The position numbers were made by a program, and so were the translations under genes. Of a stretch of DNA of 64,000 bases, positions 25,824 through 33,471 are shown piece after piece; within the stretch, counting starts at the first letter, position 1; every line of letters starts with the position of its first letter. The notes beneath the pieces are model-generated. The model saw only the letters and a list, made by a program, of their open reading frames with translations, did not search any database and was not told where the DNA came from. Origin of the DNA: CAYSLU01 sp964431965 (GTDB lineage Bacteria; Verrucomicrobiota; Kiritimatiellia; CAIKKV01; CAYSLU01); the NCBI GenBank assembly GCA_964431965.1, contig CAYSLU010000017.1, positions 5,077 to 69,076 of the forward strand. Direction: 5' to 3'.

Positions 25824-26627
25824 ATGAAGACAGTTCTCGTGGTCGATAGCGTGGGGGACGTCCGCGGCGCCATCGAAGGGGCGGCGGGTGCTGCCGGCTG
25901 GGCGGTGGCCCGTGGGGTGGGGCGTGACGTCGATGCCGTTGTGCTCGCGACCGACGCGGCCGGGATGGGGCAGGCCCTCCAGGGCGCCGCGTCCGCCCGG
26001 CAGGCGGGCGCCGCGGTCGTGCTCGTCGCATCGATCGACCGGGCGGACTGGGGCCGCACCTTCGAGTCGGCCGAGATGCTGGGCGTGGACGCGATGTTCG
26101 GCCGCCCGGTTGACGCCGGCGCCGTGTTCCGGCGGCTGAACGGGATCGTGGCCGCGCGCGCGTCGGCGCAGAAGCCGGCCTCGTTCGACATGACCGTTAT
26201 CCTCGACCGGGCCATCGCGAACGAGGAGTCAGCCGCCGCCTTCTACCGCCGGGCGGCTGATCGCGTCTCCGACGCTGTGACGCGCGATGCGCTCACGGAG
26301 CTGATGCGCGATGAGTTCGAGCACAAGGTGCTCATCGAGGAATTCCGGAGCGGCACCCGCGCGCTGCCTGTGGGCACCACCTCCGGCGGCTCGCTGGCGG
26401 AGAGCTTGGGCACGCCCGACTTCACGCCGGACATGTCCCCGACCGACGCATTCCTGCTCGCCGCCCGGAAGGAGAAGAGCGCCGTCGAGTTCTATGAGAA
26501 CTGGGCCGGGCTCTACCCGGAGTCGCCCGAGCGCGAGCTGCTCCTGCGGCTGGCCGAGGTCGAGCGGCGGCACAAAGCGAAGGTAGAGGCCATGTTCACC
26601 AATGCCGCATTTCCCGAGGCCTGGTGA
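25824..26627 (+). CDS. Degenerate receiver domain fused to a ferritin-like (rubrerythrin-type) domain
   Basis: A 267-residue protein with two parts. Residues 1-115 have a CheY-like layout (VLVVDSVGDV, a DAVVLATDAAGM beta-3 region, VVLVASIDRAD, a closing MFGRPVDAGAVFRRL) but the phospho-acceptor Asp is replaced (LAT) and the conserved Lys of beta-5 is Arg. Residues 125-267 are a four-helix ferritin-like domain: ANEESAAAFYRRAADR, LMRDEFEHKVLIEEF, ARKEKSAVEFYENW and LAEVERRHKAKVEAM carry the ExxH-type acid and His residues of a diiron site. It sits between fdhA and fdhD, so a protective role against oxygen or peroxide for the iron-sulfur enzyme is a reasonable inference. Confidence 0.72.
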   Translation: MKTVLVVDSVGDVRGAIEGAAGAAGWAVARGVGRDVDAVVLATDAAGMGQALQGAASARQAGAAVVLVASIDRADWGRTFESAEMLGVDAMFGRPVDAGAVFRRLNGIVAARASAQKPASFDMTVILDRAIANEESAAAFYRRAADRVSDAVTRDALTELMRDEFEHKVLIEEFRSGTRALPVGTTSGGSLAESLGTPDFTPDMSPTDAFLLAARKEKSAVEFYENWAGLYPESPERELLLRLAEVERRHKAKVEAMFTNAAFPEAW

Positions 26628-26628
26628 G

Positions 26629-27438
26629 ATGAACGCGCCGTCCGGCGGAACCCTCCCGGAAGGGGTGCGGCAGACGGATGTCGTGAAGTTCGATCGCGCA
26701 CACCCGGCCGGGCATAGGCGTCCGGACGTGGTGATCGACGAGCGGCCGCTGACCGTGCGCGTGGACGAGGCGTCCTATGCCCTGCTGCGCACGCCCGGCG
26801 CGGATCGCGATCTGGTCGTGGGCTTCCTGTTCACCGAGGGCCTGATCGGCGGGGTGGACGATATCCTGATGCTGGAGCAGTGTCCGGACTCGCCCGACGT
26901 GATCAATGTGCGGACAAGATCGCCAGGGGGGAAGCCGACGCGCTCGCTGCTGATCACGTCGTCGTGCGGGCTGTGCGGGCGGGATGATATCGAGGGGCTG
27001 GTGAAGTCGCTGGGCCGGATCGAGTCCGATCTGCGTGTACCGCTCGAGTCAGTCTTCCGTGTGGCCGCCGAGGTGCGCGGCGCACAGAAGCTGTTCGGGC
27101 TGACCGGCAGCGCGCACGCGTCGGCGCTGTTTGATCCGGCGGGCCGGGTGCTGGGCTTGCGCGAAGACGTGGGCCGGCACAACGCTCTGGATAAGCTGAT
27201 CGGCAGCGCGGTCATGCAGAGTCTGTCCATGTCCGGGCTGGCCGTGTTCCTATCCGGCCGCACGAGCCTGGAGCTGATCGCGAAAGTGGCCCGTGCGCGC
27301 ATCCCCGTGATTGCCGCCATCGGCGCGCCGACGGCGGCGGCCATCGAGGCCGCCGATCGCCTCGGCATCACGCTATGCGGTTTCCTGCGCGAGTCCCAAC
27401 TCTCCGCCTATACCCACCCCGGCCGCATCGTCGCGTAG
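26629..27438 (+). CDS. fdhD: Formate dehydrogenase accessory sulfurtransferase FdhD
   Basis: A 269-residue protein that passes sulfur from a cysteine desulfurase to the molybdenum centre of formate dehydrogenase, needed for activity. The reactive CxxC pair is Cys113/Cys116 in SSCGLCG. Other conserved parts are VGFLFTEGLI, GLTGSAHASALFD, REDVGRHNALDKLIG and FLSGRTSLELIAKVAR. The ATG at 26629 follows the upstream stop by one base; an upstream ATG at 26602 lies inside the preceding gene and is less likely. This is the last gene of the formate dehydrogenase operon. Confidence 0.93.
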   Translation: MNAPSGGTLPEGVRQTDVVKFDRAHPAGHRRPDVVIDERPLTVRVDEASYALLRTPGADRDLVVGFLFTEGLIGGVDDILMLEQCPDSPDVINVRTRSPGGKPTRSLLITSSCGLCGRDDIEGLVKSLGRIESDLRVPLESVFRVAAEVRGAQKLFGLTGSAHASALFDPAGRVLGLREDVGRHNALDKLIGSAVMQSLSMSGLAVFLSGRTSLELIAKVARARIPVIAAIGAPTAAAIEAADRLGITLCGFLRESQLSAYTHPGRIVA

Positions 27439-27510
27439 CCCCCGTCCTCGTGCTCCCTGTCTTACTCGTACTCCTACTCGTAATCGTGCCGCGCGATGAG
27501 TCAGCGCCAC

Positions 27511-27665
27511 GGCTTGGGCCAAACGGCGGTGCGGCATCTCGCCCCGTCTGCGGCGTTGCCGGAGGACGGCACATACAAGAGTATTGTGCCGCCTCCGGCG
27601 CCTTGCATCCGGGGCAATCTGCCGCACCGCCGTTTGGAGGTTCTCGGACTCACCCGACCCAAGCC
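27511..27665. repeat. Large nested inverted repeat (MITE-like)
   Basis: A near-complete hairpin of about 119-155 bp. The outer pair is GGCTTGGG (27511-27518) and CCCAAGCC (27658-27665); next is an 18-bp perfect arm, CCAAACGGCGGTGCGGCA (27519-27536) with its complement at 27620-27637; the core is GCCGGAGGACGGCACA against TGTGCCGCCTCCGGC with one bulged A and the loop TACAAGAGTAT. No gene is present. It lies in a 571-bp gap after fdhD; the remainder holds other GC-rich palindromes (about 27752-27772) and the repeat at 27942. Confidence 0.7.
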
Positions 27666-27941
27666 GCGCCGCGTTTCGCCCCGTTCCGTCGCGGACTCGG
27701 AACGGCAGGTCAGGGGCGCGTCAGTACGTTGGAGATCCGCCTCCGGTGGTAGGGCCGCCTCGCCGAGGCGGGCCGCTCCGATCATGCCGCGCGATAGGCG
27801 CGTGGCTCTGGACGAACGCCACGCCCTCACGGGCGCGGCTACGAGGACACGCATTCCTGTATTCCTGAGTTCCCGATCGAATGAACCGTCTCCATCCGCC
27901 CTTCAATATTGAGCGTTCAAAGCTGGATGATCGTGAGAGAT

Positions 27942-27965
27942 TGGCGAATGACGAGCCCTGACCCC
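27942..27965. repeat. Dispersed repeat, second copy
   Basis: TGGCGAATGACGAGCCCTGACCCC in outline matches 15827-15850 with one mismatch. It is followed by two tandem CTATG-CTGACCCCC-type units (about 27961-27988). Confidence 0.55.
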
Positions 27966-28009
27966 CAGCTATGCTGACCCCCGGCTATGTAACTCCGGCC
28001 TCCGCGACC

Positions 28010-29062
28010 TCAGCGTCTCCGCGGTGAATCAGCCGATGCGGCGAGCTCTGCCGGCGTGTTGATGTTCCGCCAGGCAGGCGCAAGGCGCGGCGGGATTAGC
28101 GGCGTGAGGCATTGGTTCGAATGCGCCAGTTCAGATGGGCCGCGGCAGGGTTCGAGGAGATGGCGGGCGCGGAAGTCGTAGTGGGCCAGGAGCGGTTCTA
28201 CGCCGGACGATTCGGTCAGGCGGGGAAGCGTGGCCCAGGCGCCAGGGCGGCGGGTGGAGAGGAGCCAGCGGACGGCGGCGGGGGTGACGAAGGGCATGTC
28301 GCAGGCGGCGATGAGCCACGAAGCCGTCGGGTTCCATCGCATGGCGGCGAGAATGCCAGCGAGTGGGCCTTCCACACCCGGGGCGTCGGGCAGGAGCGGC
28401 AACTCGCGGAGCGATGGCGGCACTGAGGCGCGACCGAGCAGGACGACCCGGTCGCCGCCGGGCGACACGGCGGCCACGATTTCCTCCAGCCACGTGCGGC
28501 CGCGGCGGGCGATCAGGTGCTTCGGACGACCCATCCGACTGGCGCGGCCGCCGATCAGGATCCCGGCATAGACGGGCGTTCGACGCCAGAGCCGCGGAAG
28601 GACCGAGTCGATCCACGCAAGCGCTTCATGTGCTCGCTCGCCGGTCCGGGGCAGGACACGGGCGATGCGACCCGCCTCGGTCGGCGGCGCGGTCTCGCCT
28701 TCGCCGAGCAGCCAGAGCTTGTTCGGGATGCGCGAGGTCTTGTGTCCTTCCACCAGCACCAGGTCATGGCGTTCGCAAAGGCGCGCCAGTTCGATTTCCA
28801 AGCGGATGCCGTCCGGCTCGCGGACGCGCATGAAGCTCTCGCCGGGGCCCTGGGCCAGGACGTTGGCACCGGCGCGGAAGAAGCGGTCGGAGTCCTTCCC
28901 CTTGCGGTCCACGTCGAGGCCATGGCAGTCGTGCTTGAGCACGGCGACGCGCAGGCCGCGGGCGATGAGGGTGGGCAGGAGCGCCTCGATGAGCGTGGTC
29001 TTGCCGGAGCCGCTGTAGCCGCAGATGCCGAAGACGGGGAGCGTGGTGCGGTGGAGTGTCAT
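28010..29062 (-). CDS. MobB-MobA fusion: molybdopterin-guanine dinucleotide biosynthesis
   Basis: A 350-residue bifunctional protein. The N-terminal MobB part (about 1-165) is a P-loop GTPase-like protein: GYSGSGKTTLIEALLP, KHDCHGLDVDRKGKDSDRFF and VLVEGHK. The C-terminal MobA part (about 170-350) carries the nucleotidyltransferase signature LIGGRASRMGRPKHLI, then LLPDAPGVEGPLAGILAA and the metal-binding CDMPFVTP. MobA attaches GMP to molybdopterin to give the bis-MGD cofactor used by FdhA, and MobB helps. The start at 29062 (MTLHRTT) has AAGGA just upstream. It is the last gene of the cofactor operon, 200 bp after the preceding one, with a palindromic repeat between. Confidence 0.88.
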   Translation of the reverse strand: MTLHRTTLPVFGICGYSGSGKTTLIEALLPTLIARGLRVAVLKHDCHGLDVDRKGKDSDRFFRAGANVLAQGPGESFMRVREPDGIRLEIELARLCERHDLVLVEGHKTSRIPNKLWLLGEGETAPPTEAGRIARVLPRTGERAHEALAWIDSVLPRLWRRTPVYAGILIGGRASRMGRPKHLIARRGRTWLEEIVAAVSPGGDRVVLLGRASVPPSLRELPLLPDAPGVEGPLAGILAAMRWNPTASWLIAACDMPFVTPAAVRWLLSTRRPGAWATLPRLTESSGVEPLLAHYDFRARHLLEPCRGPSELAHSNQCLTPLIPPRLAPAWRNINTPAELAASADSPRRR

Positions 29063-29174
29063 AGGTCCTTCAGATTGCGACCCGCCCGCGCCCGGAGGTC
29101 GCGGGCCACCCTGTCGGACGCGCGGGACGAGGCACGCTGGTGGGGCGGTGCATGGCGCGCACGCGGAACGCCCC

Positions 29175-29246
29175 GTCATCCTGAGCAAAGCGAAGGATCT
29201 CTGGCGTTCGTCGTCGACCGAGATTCTTCGCTCCGCTCAGAATGAC
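29175..29246. repeat. Palindromic repeat, copy 2
   Basis: GTCATCCTGAGCAAAGCGAAGGATCT in outline (29175-29200) and AGATTCTTCGCTCCGCTCAGAATGAC (29221-29246) pair over about 26 bp with four mismatches and a 20-base loop. It is related to 25715-25785. Confidence 0.75.
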
Positions 29247-29262
29247 GGACTCTGACAGGGCA

Positions 29263-30225
29263 CTACCCACGACTTGCGGCCTCCGGCCGCCCGCAGTCGC
29301 TCGGATCGCCGCGGAGTTTGCGGAGGCCGTGGTCGAGGGCGGGCAGGATGGCGTCGAGGTTCTCGACGGCGGCCCGCTCGGAGCCGGGCAGGCTCACGAT
29401 CAGCGTCGATGACCGGATACCGGAGCGGGCCCGCGAAAGCATGGCGTACGGGGTCTTCGGCGTGGACGCCGCGCGCATAGCTTCGTCCAGGCCCGGGGTC
29501 GGACGCTCGATGACGGCGGCGACGGCTTCCGGCGTGACATCGCGCGGGGCAAAGCCGGTGCCGCCGACCGCCAGGACGAGGTCGATCGAATGGCCGTCGC
29601 TGTAGTGCCGGAGCCGCTCCTCGATCACGACCTGCTCGTCGGGGACGATCCCGGTCGCATAGACGTGCGCGCCCAGCGCATCGCGGAGCCGGGCCGTCAC
29701 GGCTGGGCCGGCCGTATCCACCGCCTCGCCGCGCGAGCAGCGGTCGCTGATCGTCAGCACGACGGCCTGGATGGTCTCGCGGGGCACCCTCGCCACGACG
29801 CTAACCGCGCCGCCGGGCCGGATCGAGCCGCCGGCCAGCACGCGCGCGAAAAGGCCGAGCCGGGGCATGATGCAGTCGCCCGTCTGGTCATAGATGGCGC
29901 ACCGGCTGTGGCAGGTCTTGCCGATCTGCGTGATGGTGAGCTCGGCGTCCGGCCCGATCTTCAGGCGGCTGCCCAAGCCGATTTCGCCGAGCTCGATGCC
30001 GGACAGCACGAGGTTCTCCGCGAAGTCGCCGGCCTTGAGATCGGGCAGCCCCTTCGCGCGCATGCCGTCCACGGCGCCGGCTTCCAGGATACTGACCTGG
30101 CGGTGCCACGGGCCAGCGTGGGCATCACCTTCGATGCCGTGGTTGGCCACCAGGCGCGCCACCTCGACGGGTGTCTTCCTCTCGCCCTTGGCGCGGCTGA
30201 TGCAGATGGCTTCGATGCGACTCAT
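29263..30225 (-). CDS. MOSC domain fused to a MogA/MoaB-like molybdopterin adenylyltransferase
   Basis: A 320-residue fusion. Residues 1-150 form a MOSC domain (VANHGIEGDAHAGPWHRQVSIL, GDFAENLVLSG, GKTCHSRCAIY with the conserved cysteine), a family that carries or transfers sulfur or cofactor. Residues 155-310 form a MogA/MoaB domain: VVLTISDRCSRGEAVDTAGP, DLVLAVGGTGFAPRDVTPEA and the closing SLPGSERAAVENLDAILPAL. The second half adenylylates molybdopterin before metal insertion. Start ATG at 30225; moaC ends two bases upstream, so translation is coupled. A stand-alone MogA is absent here, which supports the fusion doing that step. Confidence 0.9.
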   Translation of the reverse strand: MSRIEAICISRAKGERKTPVEVARLVANHGIEGDAHAGPWHRQVSILEAGAVDGMRAKGLPDLKAGDFAENLVLSGIELGEIGLGSRLKIGPDAELTITQIGKTCHSRCAIYDQTGDCIMPRLGLFARVLAGGSIRPGGAVSVVARVPRETIQAVVLTISDRCSRGEAVDTAGPAVTARLRDALGAHVYATGIVPDEQVVIEERLRHYSDGHSIDLVLAVGGTGFAPRDVTPEAVAAVIERPTPGLDEAMRAASTPKTPYAMLSRARSGIRSSTLIVSLPGSERAAVENLDAILPALDHGLRKLRGDPSDCGRPEAASRG

Positions 30226-30227
30226 GG

Positions 30228-30743
30228 TTACGCGCTCTCCGGCTTGGCGCTGGGGCGTGCGCCCGGGGCCAGCCAGCGCCCGGACTTGCCGCCGGTCTTT
30301 TCGAGGAGTCGGACGCGCTCGATGACGATGCCCTTGTCCGCTGACTTGCACATGTCGTAGACGGTCAGCGCTGCGGTCGCCGCGGCGACGAGCGCTTCCA
30401 TCTCGACGCCCGTCACGCCACGGCAGGCGGCGTGCGATTCGATGCGGACGCAGTCGCCGCTCACAGAGATCCGGATCGCGACGACGTCCAGGGGCAGGGG
30501 GTGGCACATCGGGATCAGATCCGAGGTCCGCTTGGCGGCCATGATGCCGGCCACGCGGGCGGTCTCGATGACGTTGCCCTTGGCGATTCCGCCGCGCTCC
30601 TCCAGGAGGTCGGCGATGCGGCGGCCGACGCGGACGATGGCCTCGGCTCGCGCTGTGCGGCCGGTCCCGCGCTTCGCGCCGACATCCACCATGCGCGCGG
30701 CTCCGGCGGGCGTCATATGCGTGAGTCGTCTGGGCTTCTTCAT
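30228..30743 (-). CDS. moaC: Cyclic pyranopterin monophosphate synthase MoaC
   Basis: Second step of molybdopterin synthesis, after MoaA: makes cyclic pyranopterin monophosphate. 171 residues, hexameric family. Landmarks are MVDVGAKRGTGRTA, KRTSDLIPMCHPLPL, RGVTGVEMEALVAAATAALTVYDMCKSADKG with the catalytic lysine, and IERVRLLEKTGGKSG. The ATG at 30743 has GAGG six bases upstream. Another in-frame ATG at 30755 overlaps the moaA stop as ATGA, so either start may be used. A short Ala/Pro-rich tail follows. Confidence 0.93.
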   Translation of the reverse strand: MKKPRRLTHMTPAGAARMVDVGAKRGTGRTARAEAIVRVGRRIADLLEERGGIAKGNVIETARVAGIMAAKRTSDLIPMCHPLPLDVVAIRISVSGDCVRIESHAACRGVTGVEMEALVAAATAALTVYDMCKSADKGIVIERVRLLEKTGGKSGRWLAPGARPSAKPESA

Positions 30744-30751
30744 GGGTATCC

Positions 30752-31726
30752 TCATCCGCCGGTGCAGGCCATGACGCGGTCGTGCGCAAAGCGCGTTCTG
30801 CCGCCCTTCGCTCCGAGCGCCTCGCGGACCGCCTGGAGCACTCCGTCGCCGTCGCCGGCCCTTAGCGCGGATCGGACGGATACGCCATCGGCGCTGGCGA
30901 GGCATCCGAAGATCCGCCCGTCCGCAGTGATGCGCAGCCGGTTGCAGCCGGAGCAGAACGGCGCGCTCCACGGCGTGATGAAACCTACGGCTCCGCGCGA
31001 TCCATCGGGGCACTCAACCGCGAACCGGCGGGCGGACGACGCAGGCTCCTCGGGGAGCGGATTCAGCGCTAACACGCGGGCGAGCCGGTCGCGGGTCTCG
31101 GTCCACGGGACGAACCGCTGGTCGAACTCCGGCTTGGCCGCTCCCATGGGCATCAGCTCCAGAAAGCGTAACTCGCATCCCCGCTGGAGGGCGAACCGGA
31201 GGACATCGACGACCTCCGTGTCGTTGATGCCGCGCATGACGATCATGTTGAGCTTGAGCGGGCTGAACCCGCTCGCCAGCGCTCCGTCGATGCCGGCCAG
31301 CGTGCGCGCCAGGTCGCCGCCGCGCGAGAGCCAGCGGAACGTCTCGGGCGAGAGGGTGTCGAGGCTCACATTGATCCGGCGCAGCCCGGCGCGGGCGAGG
31401 GCGGGCGCCTGCCCGGCGAGCGACTGGGCATTGGTCGTAAGCGCGAGGTCGGGTATGTCGAGGCCGGCGAGCAGTCGCACCAGGCGGTCGACATCGGTGC
31501 GCACGAGCGGTTCGCCGCCGCTGATCCGAGCCTTGCGGATCGTCCACTCGCGCTGGAGGCACCGGACGAGGAAGGCGATCTCCTCGTAGCGGAGGATGTC
31601 GCTCCGGCTGAGCCGTGTCACCCCGTCCTCCGGCATGCAGTAGCGGCAGCGCAGCTGGCACCGGTCCGTCACGGATATGCGGAGCGAGAGCGCGGGCTTG
31701 GGCCGGGCGCCGGAGGGGGCGATCAC
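30752..31726 (-). CDS. moaA: GTP 3',8-cyclase MoaA
   Basis: Radical SAM enzyme that converts GTP to 3',8-cyclo-GTP, the first committed step of molybdopterin synthesis; about 324 residues. The SAM-binding [4Fe-4S] motif CxxxCxxC is CQLRCRYC. The second, substrate-binding cluster is CSGCNRLRITADGRIFGC. The ISGGEPLVR loop and the C-terminal GG needed for activity (ending ACTGG) are both present. I prefer GTG at 31726, which overlaps the moeA stop as GTGA and has GGGGAG seven bases upstream, over the upstream GTG at 31741. Confidence 0.94.
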   Translation of the reverse strand: MIAPSGARPKPALSLRISVTDRCQLRCRYCMPEDGVTRLSRSDILRYEEIAFLVRCLQREWTIRKARISGGEPLVRTDVDRLVRLLAGLDIPDLALTTNAQSLAGQAPALARAGLRRINVSLDTLSPETFRWLSRGGDLARTLAGIDGALASGFSPLKLNMIVMRGINDTEVVDVLRFALQRGCELRFLELMPMGAAKPEFDQRFVPWTETRDRLARVLALNPLPEEPASSARRFAVECPDGSRGAVGFITPWSAPFCSGCNRLRITADGRIFGCLASADGVSVRSALRAGDGDGVLQAVREALGAKGGRTRFAHDRVMACTGG

Positions 31727-32934
31727 AGTGCATCTCCCCACGGGTGATAGCCGACGGGCGCGCCAGCCTCAAGGCCGCCGACGCCCTCGGGCAGGACGAT
31801 GGCGCCGTCGGCTTGCCCGAGCGCGACGAAGTCGGCGCTGCCCGCGCTGCGGACCGGGGCTACGCCCACGCCGGAGTCATCCGAGAGGAGCCGGGCCGGC
31901 ACGTGCGTCCGGAGCTTGCCCTTGGCGCGGACCGCCTCTCGGAGCGGCAACCGGAGCGAGCGGCGGCTGGCCGAGGGCGGCATGCCGGCCAGCATGAGAA
32001 GCGAGGGGCGGACGAACTCGTGGAATGTCACCATGGCGCTCACCGGGTTTCCCGGCAGGCCCCAGATCAACTGGCCGCTGCTGGTGGTCGCGAACACCAG
32101 TGGCTTGCCCGGGCGGATGGCCACCTGGTGGAAGCGGATGACACCGCCGGCCTGCGCGATGCAGTCGGGGACATAGTCGTAGCGGCCGGCCGACACGCCG
32201 CCGATGGTGATTACGACATCGGCCGACTCGAGCGCGTCGCGGACGGCATCGGCGATTCGGCCGGGCTCGTCGGGCAGCCGGCTGAGCCGGATGCCCGCGA
32301 TCCCGGCGGCGGCCAGTGCGGCCTCGATCATGGGGCCGTTTGAATCGCGGATCTGGTGCGGTGCGACGGAGTCGCCGGTCGCGCGCAGCTCGGCGCCGGT
32401 GGTCAGGACGTGAACCGAAGGGCGGCGGTACACGCATACGCTGGCGTGGCCGGTGGCGGCGCAGGTGCCGATGGTGCCGGGCGTCAGGCGCGTGCCGGGG
32501 GCGATGAGGACATCGCCCGCTCTCGCGTTCTCGCCCCGGCGCAGGATGTCGGTTCCGGGGGTGACGGGTTCGAGGATGGTGACGAGGTTGGCTTCGGCCC
32601 GGGCGTCCTCCTGGCGAACGACGGCATCGGCGCCAAACGGAACCGACGCGCCGGTGAAGATGCGGACGCAGTGGCCGGGCGCCACATCCGGGGTGGGCGC
32701 CGATCCGGCCGCGATCTCGCCGGCAACGGTGAGCCGGGAGGGGGCTTGGACGGTGTCGGACGAGCGGACGGCATAGCCGTCCATGGCGGCGCGGTCGGTG
32801 GGCGGGTAGTCGCGATCGGCCGCGACGGGCGCGGCCAGGACGCAATCCAGCGCGCGCTCGAGCGGGCAGTCGATGGCGGGGAGCGGGCGTGCATGGGCAC
32901 ACACCAACTCCCACGCCTCATCGGGCGTTATCAC
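31723..32934 (-). CDS. moeA: Molybdopterin molybdenumtransferase MoeA
   Basis: Inserts molybdenum (or tungsten) into adenylylated molybdopterin; 403 residues, the normal length. Conserved landmarks: MDGYAVRSSD, an IFTGASVPFGADAVVRQED loop, GTRLTPGTIG, VLTTGAEL, IRDSNGPM, TIGGVSAGRYDY, VAIRPGKPL and WGLPGNPVSAMVTF. It starts with GTG at 32934 with AAAGGAG six bases upstream. That Shine-Dalgarno sequence lies within a small hairpin at the end of a probable Moco riboswitch. It heads the five-gene cofactor operon. Confidence 0.94.
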   Translation of the reverse strand: MITPDEAWELVCAHARPLPAIDCPLERALDCVLAAPVAADRDYPPTDRAAMDGYAVRSSDTVQAPSRLTVAGEIAAGSAPTPDVAPGHCVRIFTGASVPFGADAVVRQEDARAEANLVTILEPVTPGTDILRRGENARAGDVLIAPGTRLTPGTIGTCAATGHASVCVYRRPSVHVLTTGAELRATGDSVAPHQIRDSNGPMIEAALAAAGIAGIRLSRLPDEPGRIADAVRDALESADVVITIGGVSAGRYDYVPDCIAQAGGVIRFHQVAIRPGKPLVFATTSSGQLIWGLPGNPVSAMVTFHEFVRPSLLMLAGMPPSASRRSLRLPLREAVRAKGKLRTHVPARLLSDDSGVGVAPVRSAGSADFVALGQADGAIVLPEGVGGLEAGAPVGYHPWGDAL

Positions 32935-32937
32935 GAA

Positions 32938-33035
32938 TGTCTCCTTTCCAAGACAGGGAGGCTGAAGCGTTTCCGCCGCAACCCGTACGCCCGCCGGCCA
33001 TCGCCTGGTGACGGAAGGCCGTACGGGTCGGAGAC
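32938..33035 (-). ncRNA. Probable molybdenum-cofactor (Moco) riboswitch ahead of moeA
   Basis: On the minus strand the leader forms an 8-bp helix ACCCGTAC/GTACGGGT around a GGCC...GGCC core, then a hairpin GGCGGAA-ACGC-TTCAGCC, directly followed by the invariant CCTCCC and TTGGAAAGGAG. This order (paired region, P3 hairpin, GCCTCCC, GGAAAGG) matches the end of the Moco RNA motif known upstream of moaA. The final TGTCT/AGACA stem (32955-32938) encloses the moeA Shine-Dalgarno sequence, which suggests translational control. A separate GCACACG-TGC-CGTGTGC hairpin lies just upstream (33036-33052). I assign this from memory of the motif, not a covariance search. Confidence 0.65.
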
Positions 33036-33144
33036 GCACACGTGCCGTGTGCTGACCGAAGTACGTACACATTGTGATCGCCCCGCGCGGGTCTGTCCAT
33101 AGCGGAGCGTTGCATCGACACGGGGTGCCCACTAAGCTGCAGCA

Positions 33145-33449
33145 CACGAGAGCGGACCCGACATTGGCGGCGGGAGGACGGCGAACATCGGCAACCGGAT
33201 CCTGGCGATCCGGATCCCCGGCAGGGCGACCTGTACCGGAGGAACCTTGCGGAATGCTACTGGGACCTTGGCGGCAATCTCGCCATGCAGTTCGCGGTCT
33301 GCAGCAGCTACAATCGCCACGGGGCGTGGGGGCTGACTTACGACATCGGGAAGCCCGACCGGAACTCGCTGTTCGCGGCCGCTCGTGCGCTGATCGGAGC
33401 GCGCGAGCCCCCGCCTGCGCCCGCGGGTGCCGACGCCGCCCGACGCTGA
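33145..33449 (+). pseudogene. Frameshifted C-terminal fragment related to the glycosidase-like gene at 60423
   Basis: The conceptual translation matches the last 100 residues of the intact protein at 60423-62186: PDIGGGRTANIGNRILA in one frame, then, after a one-base deletion near 33211, DPRQGDLYRRNLAE, YWDLGGNLAMQFA, GAWGLT and PDRNSLFAAARALIG, ending in TGA at 33449. The region upstream of 33145 shows no extended similarity. It is therefore a decayed 3' remnant of a paralogue beside argH. Confidence 0.8.
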
Positions 33450-33471
33450 TCGGGGCGGGCGCGCCCGCCGG

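Noticed and set aside
21025..26031. A 1,668-codon open frame on the minus strand opposite the formate dehydrogenase genes
   Set aside because: It is the reverse reading of high-GC codons; the product is low-complexity (His/Arg/Asp/Leu-rich) with no domain, whereas the plus strand encodes three full enzyme subunits.
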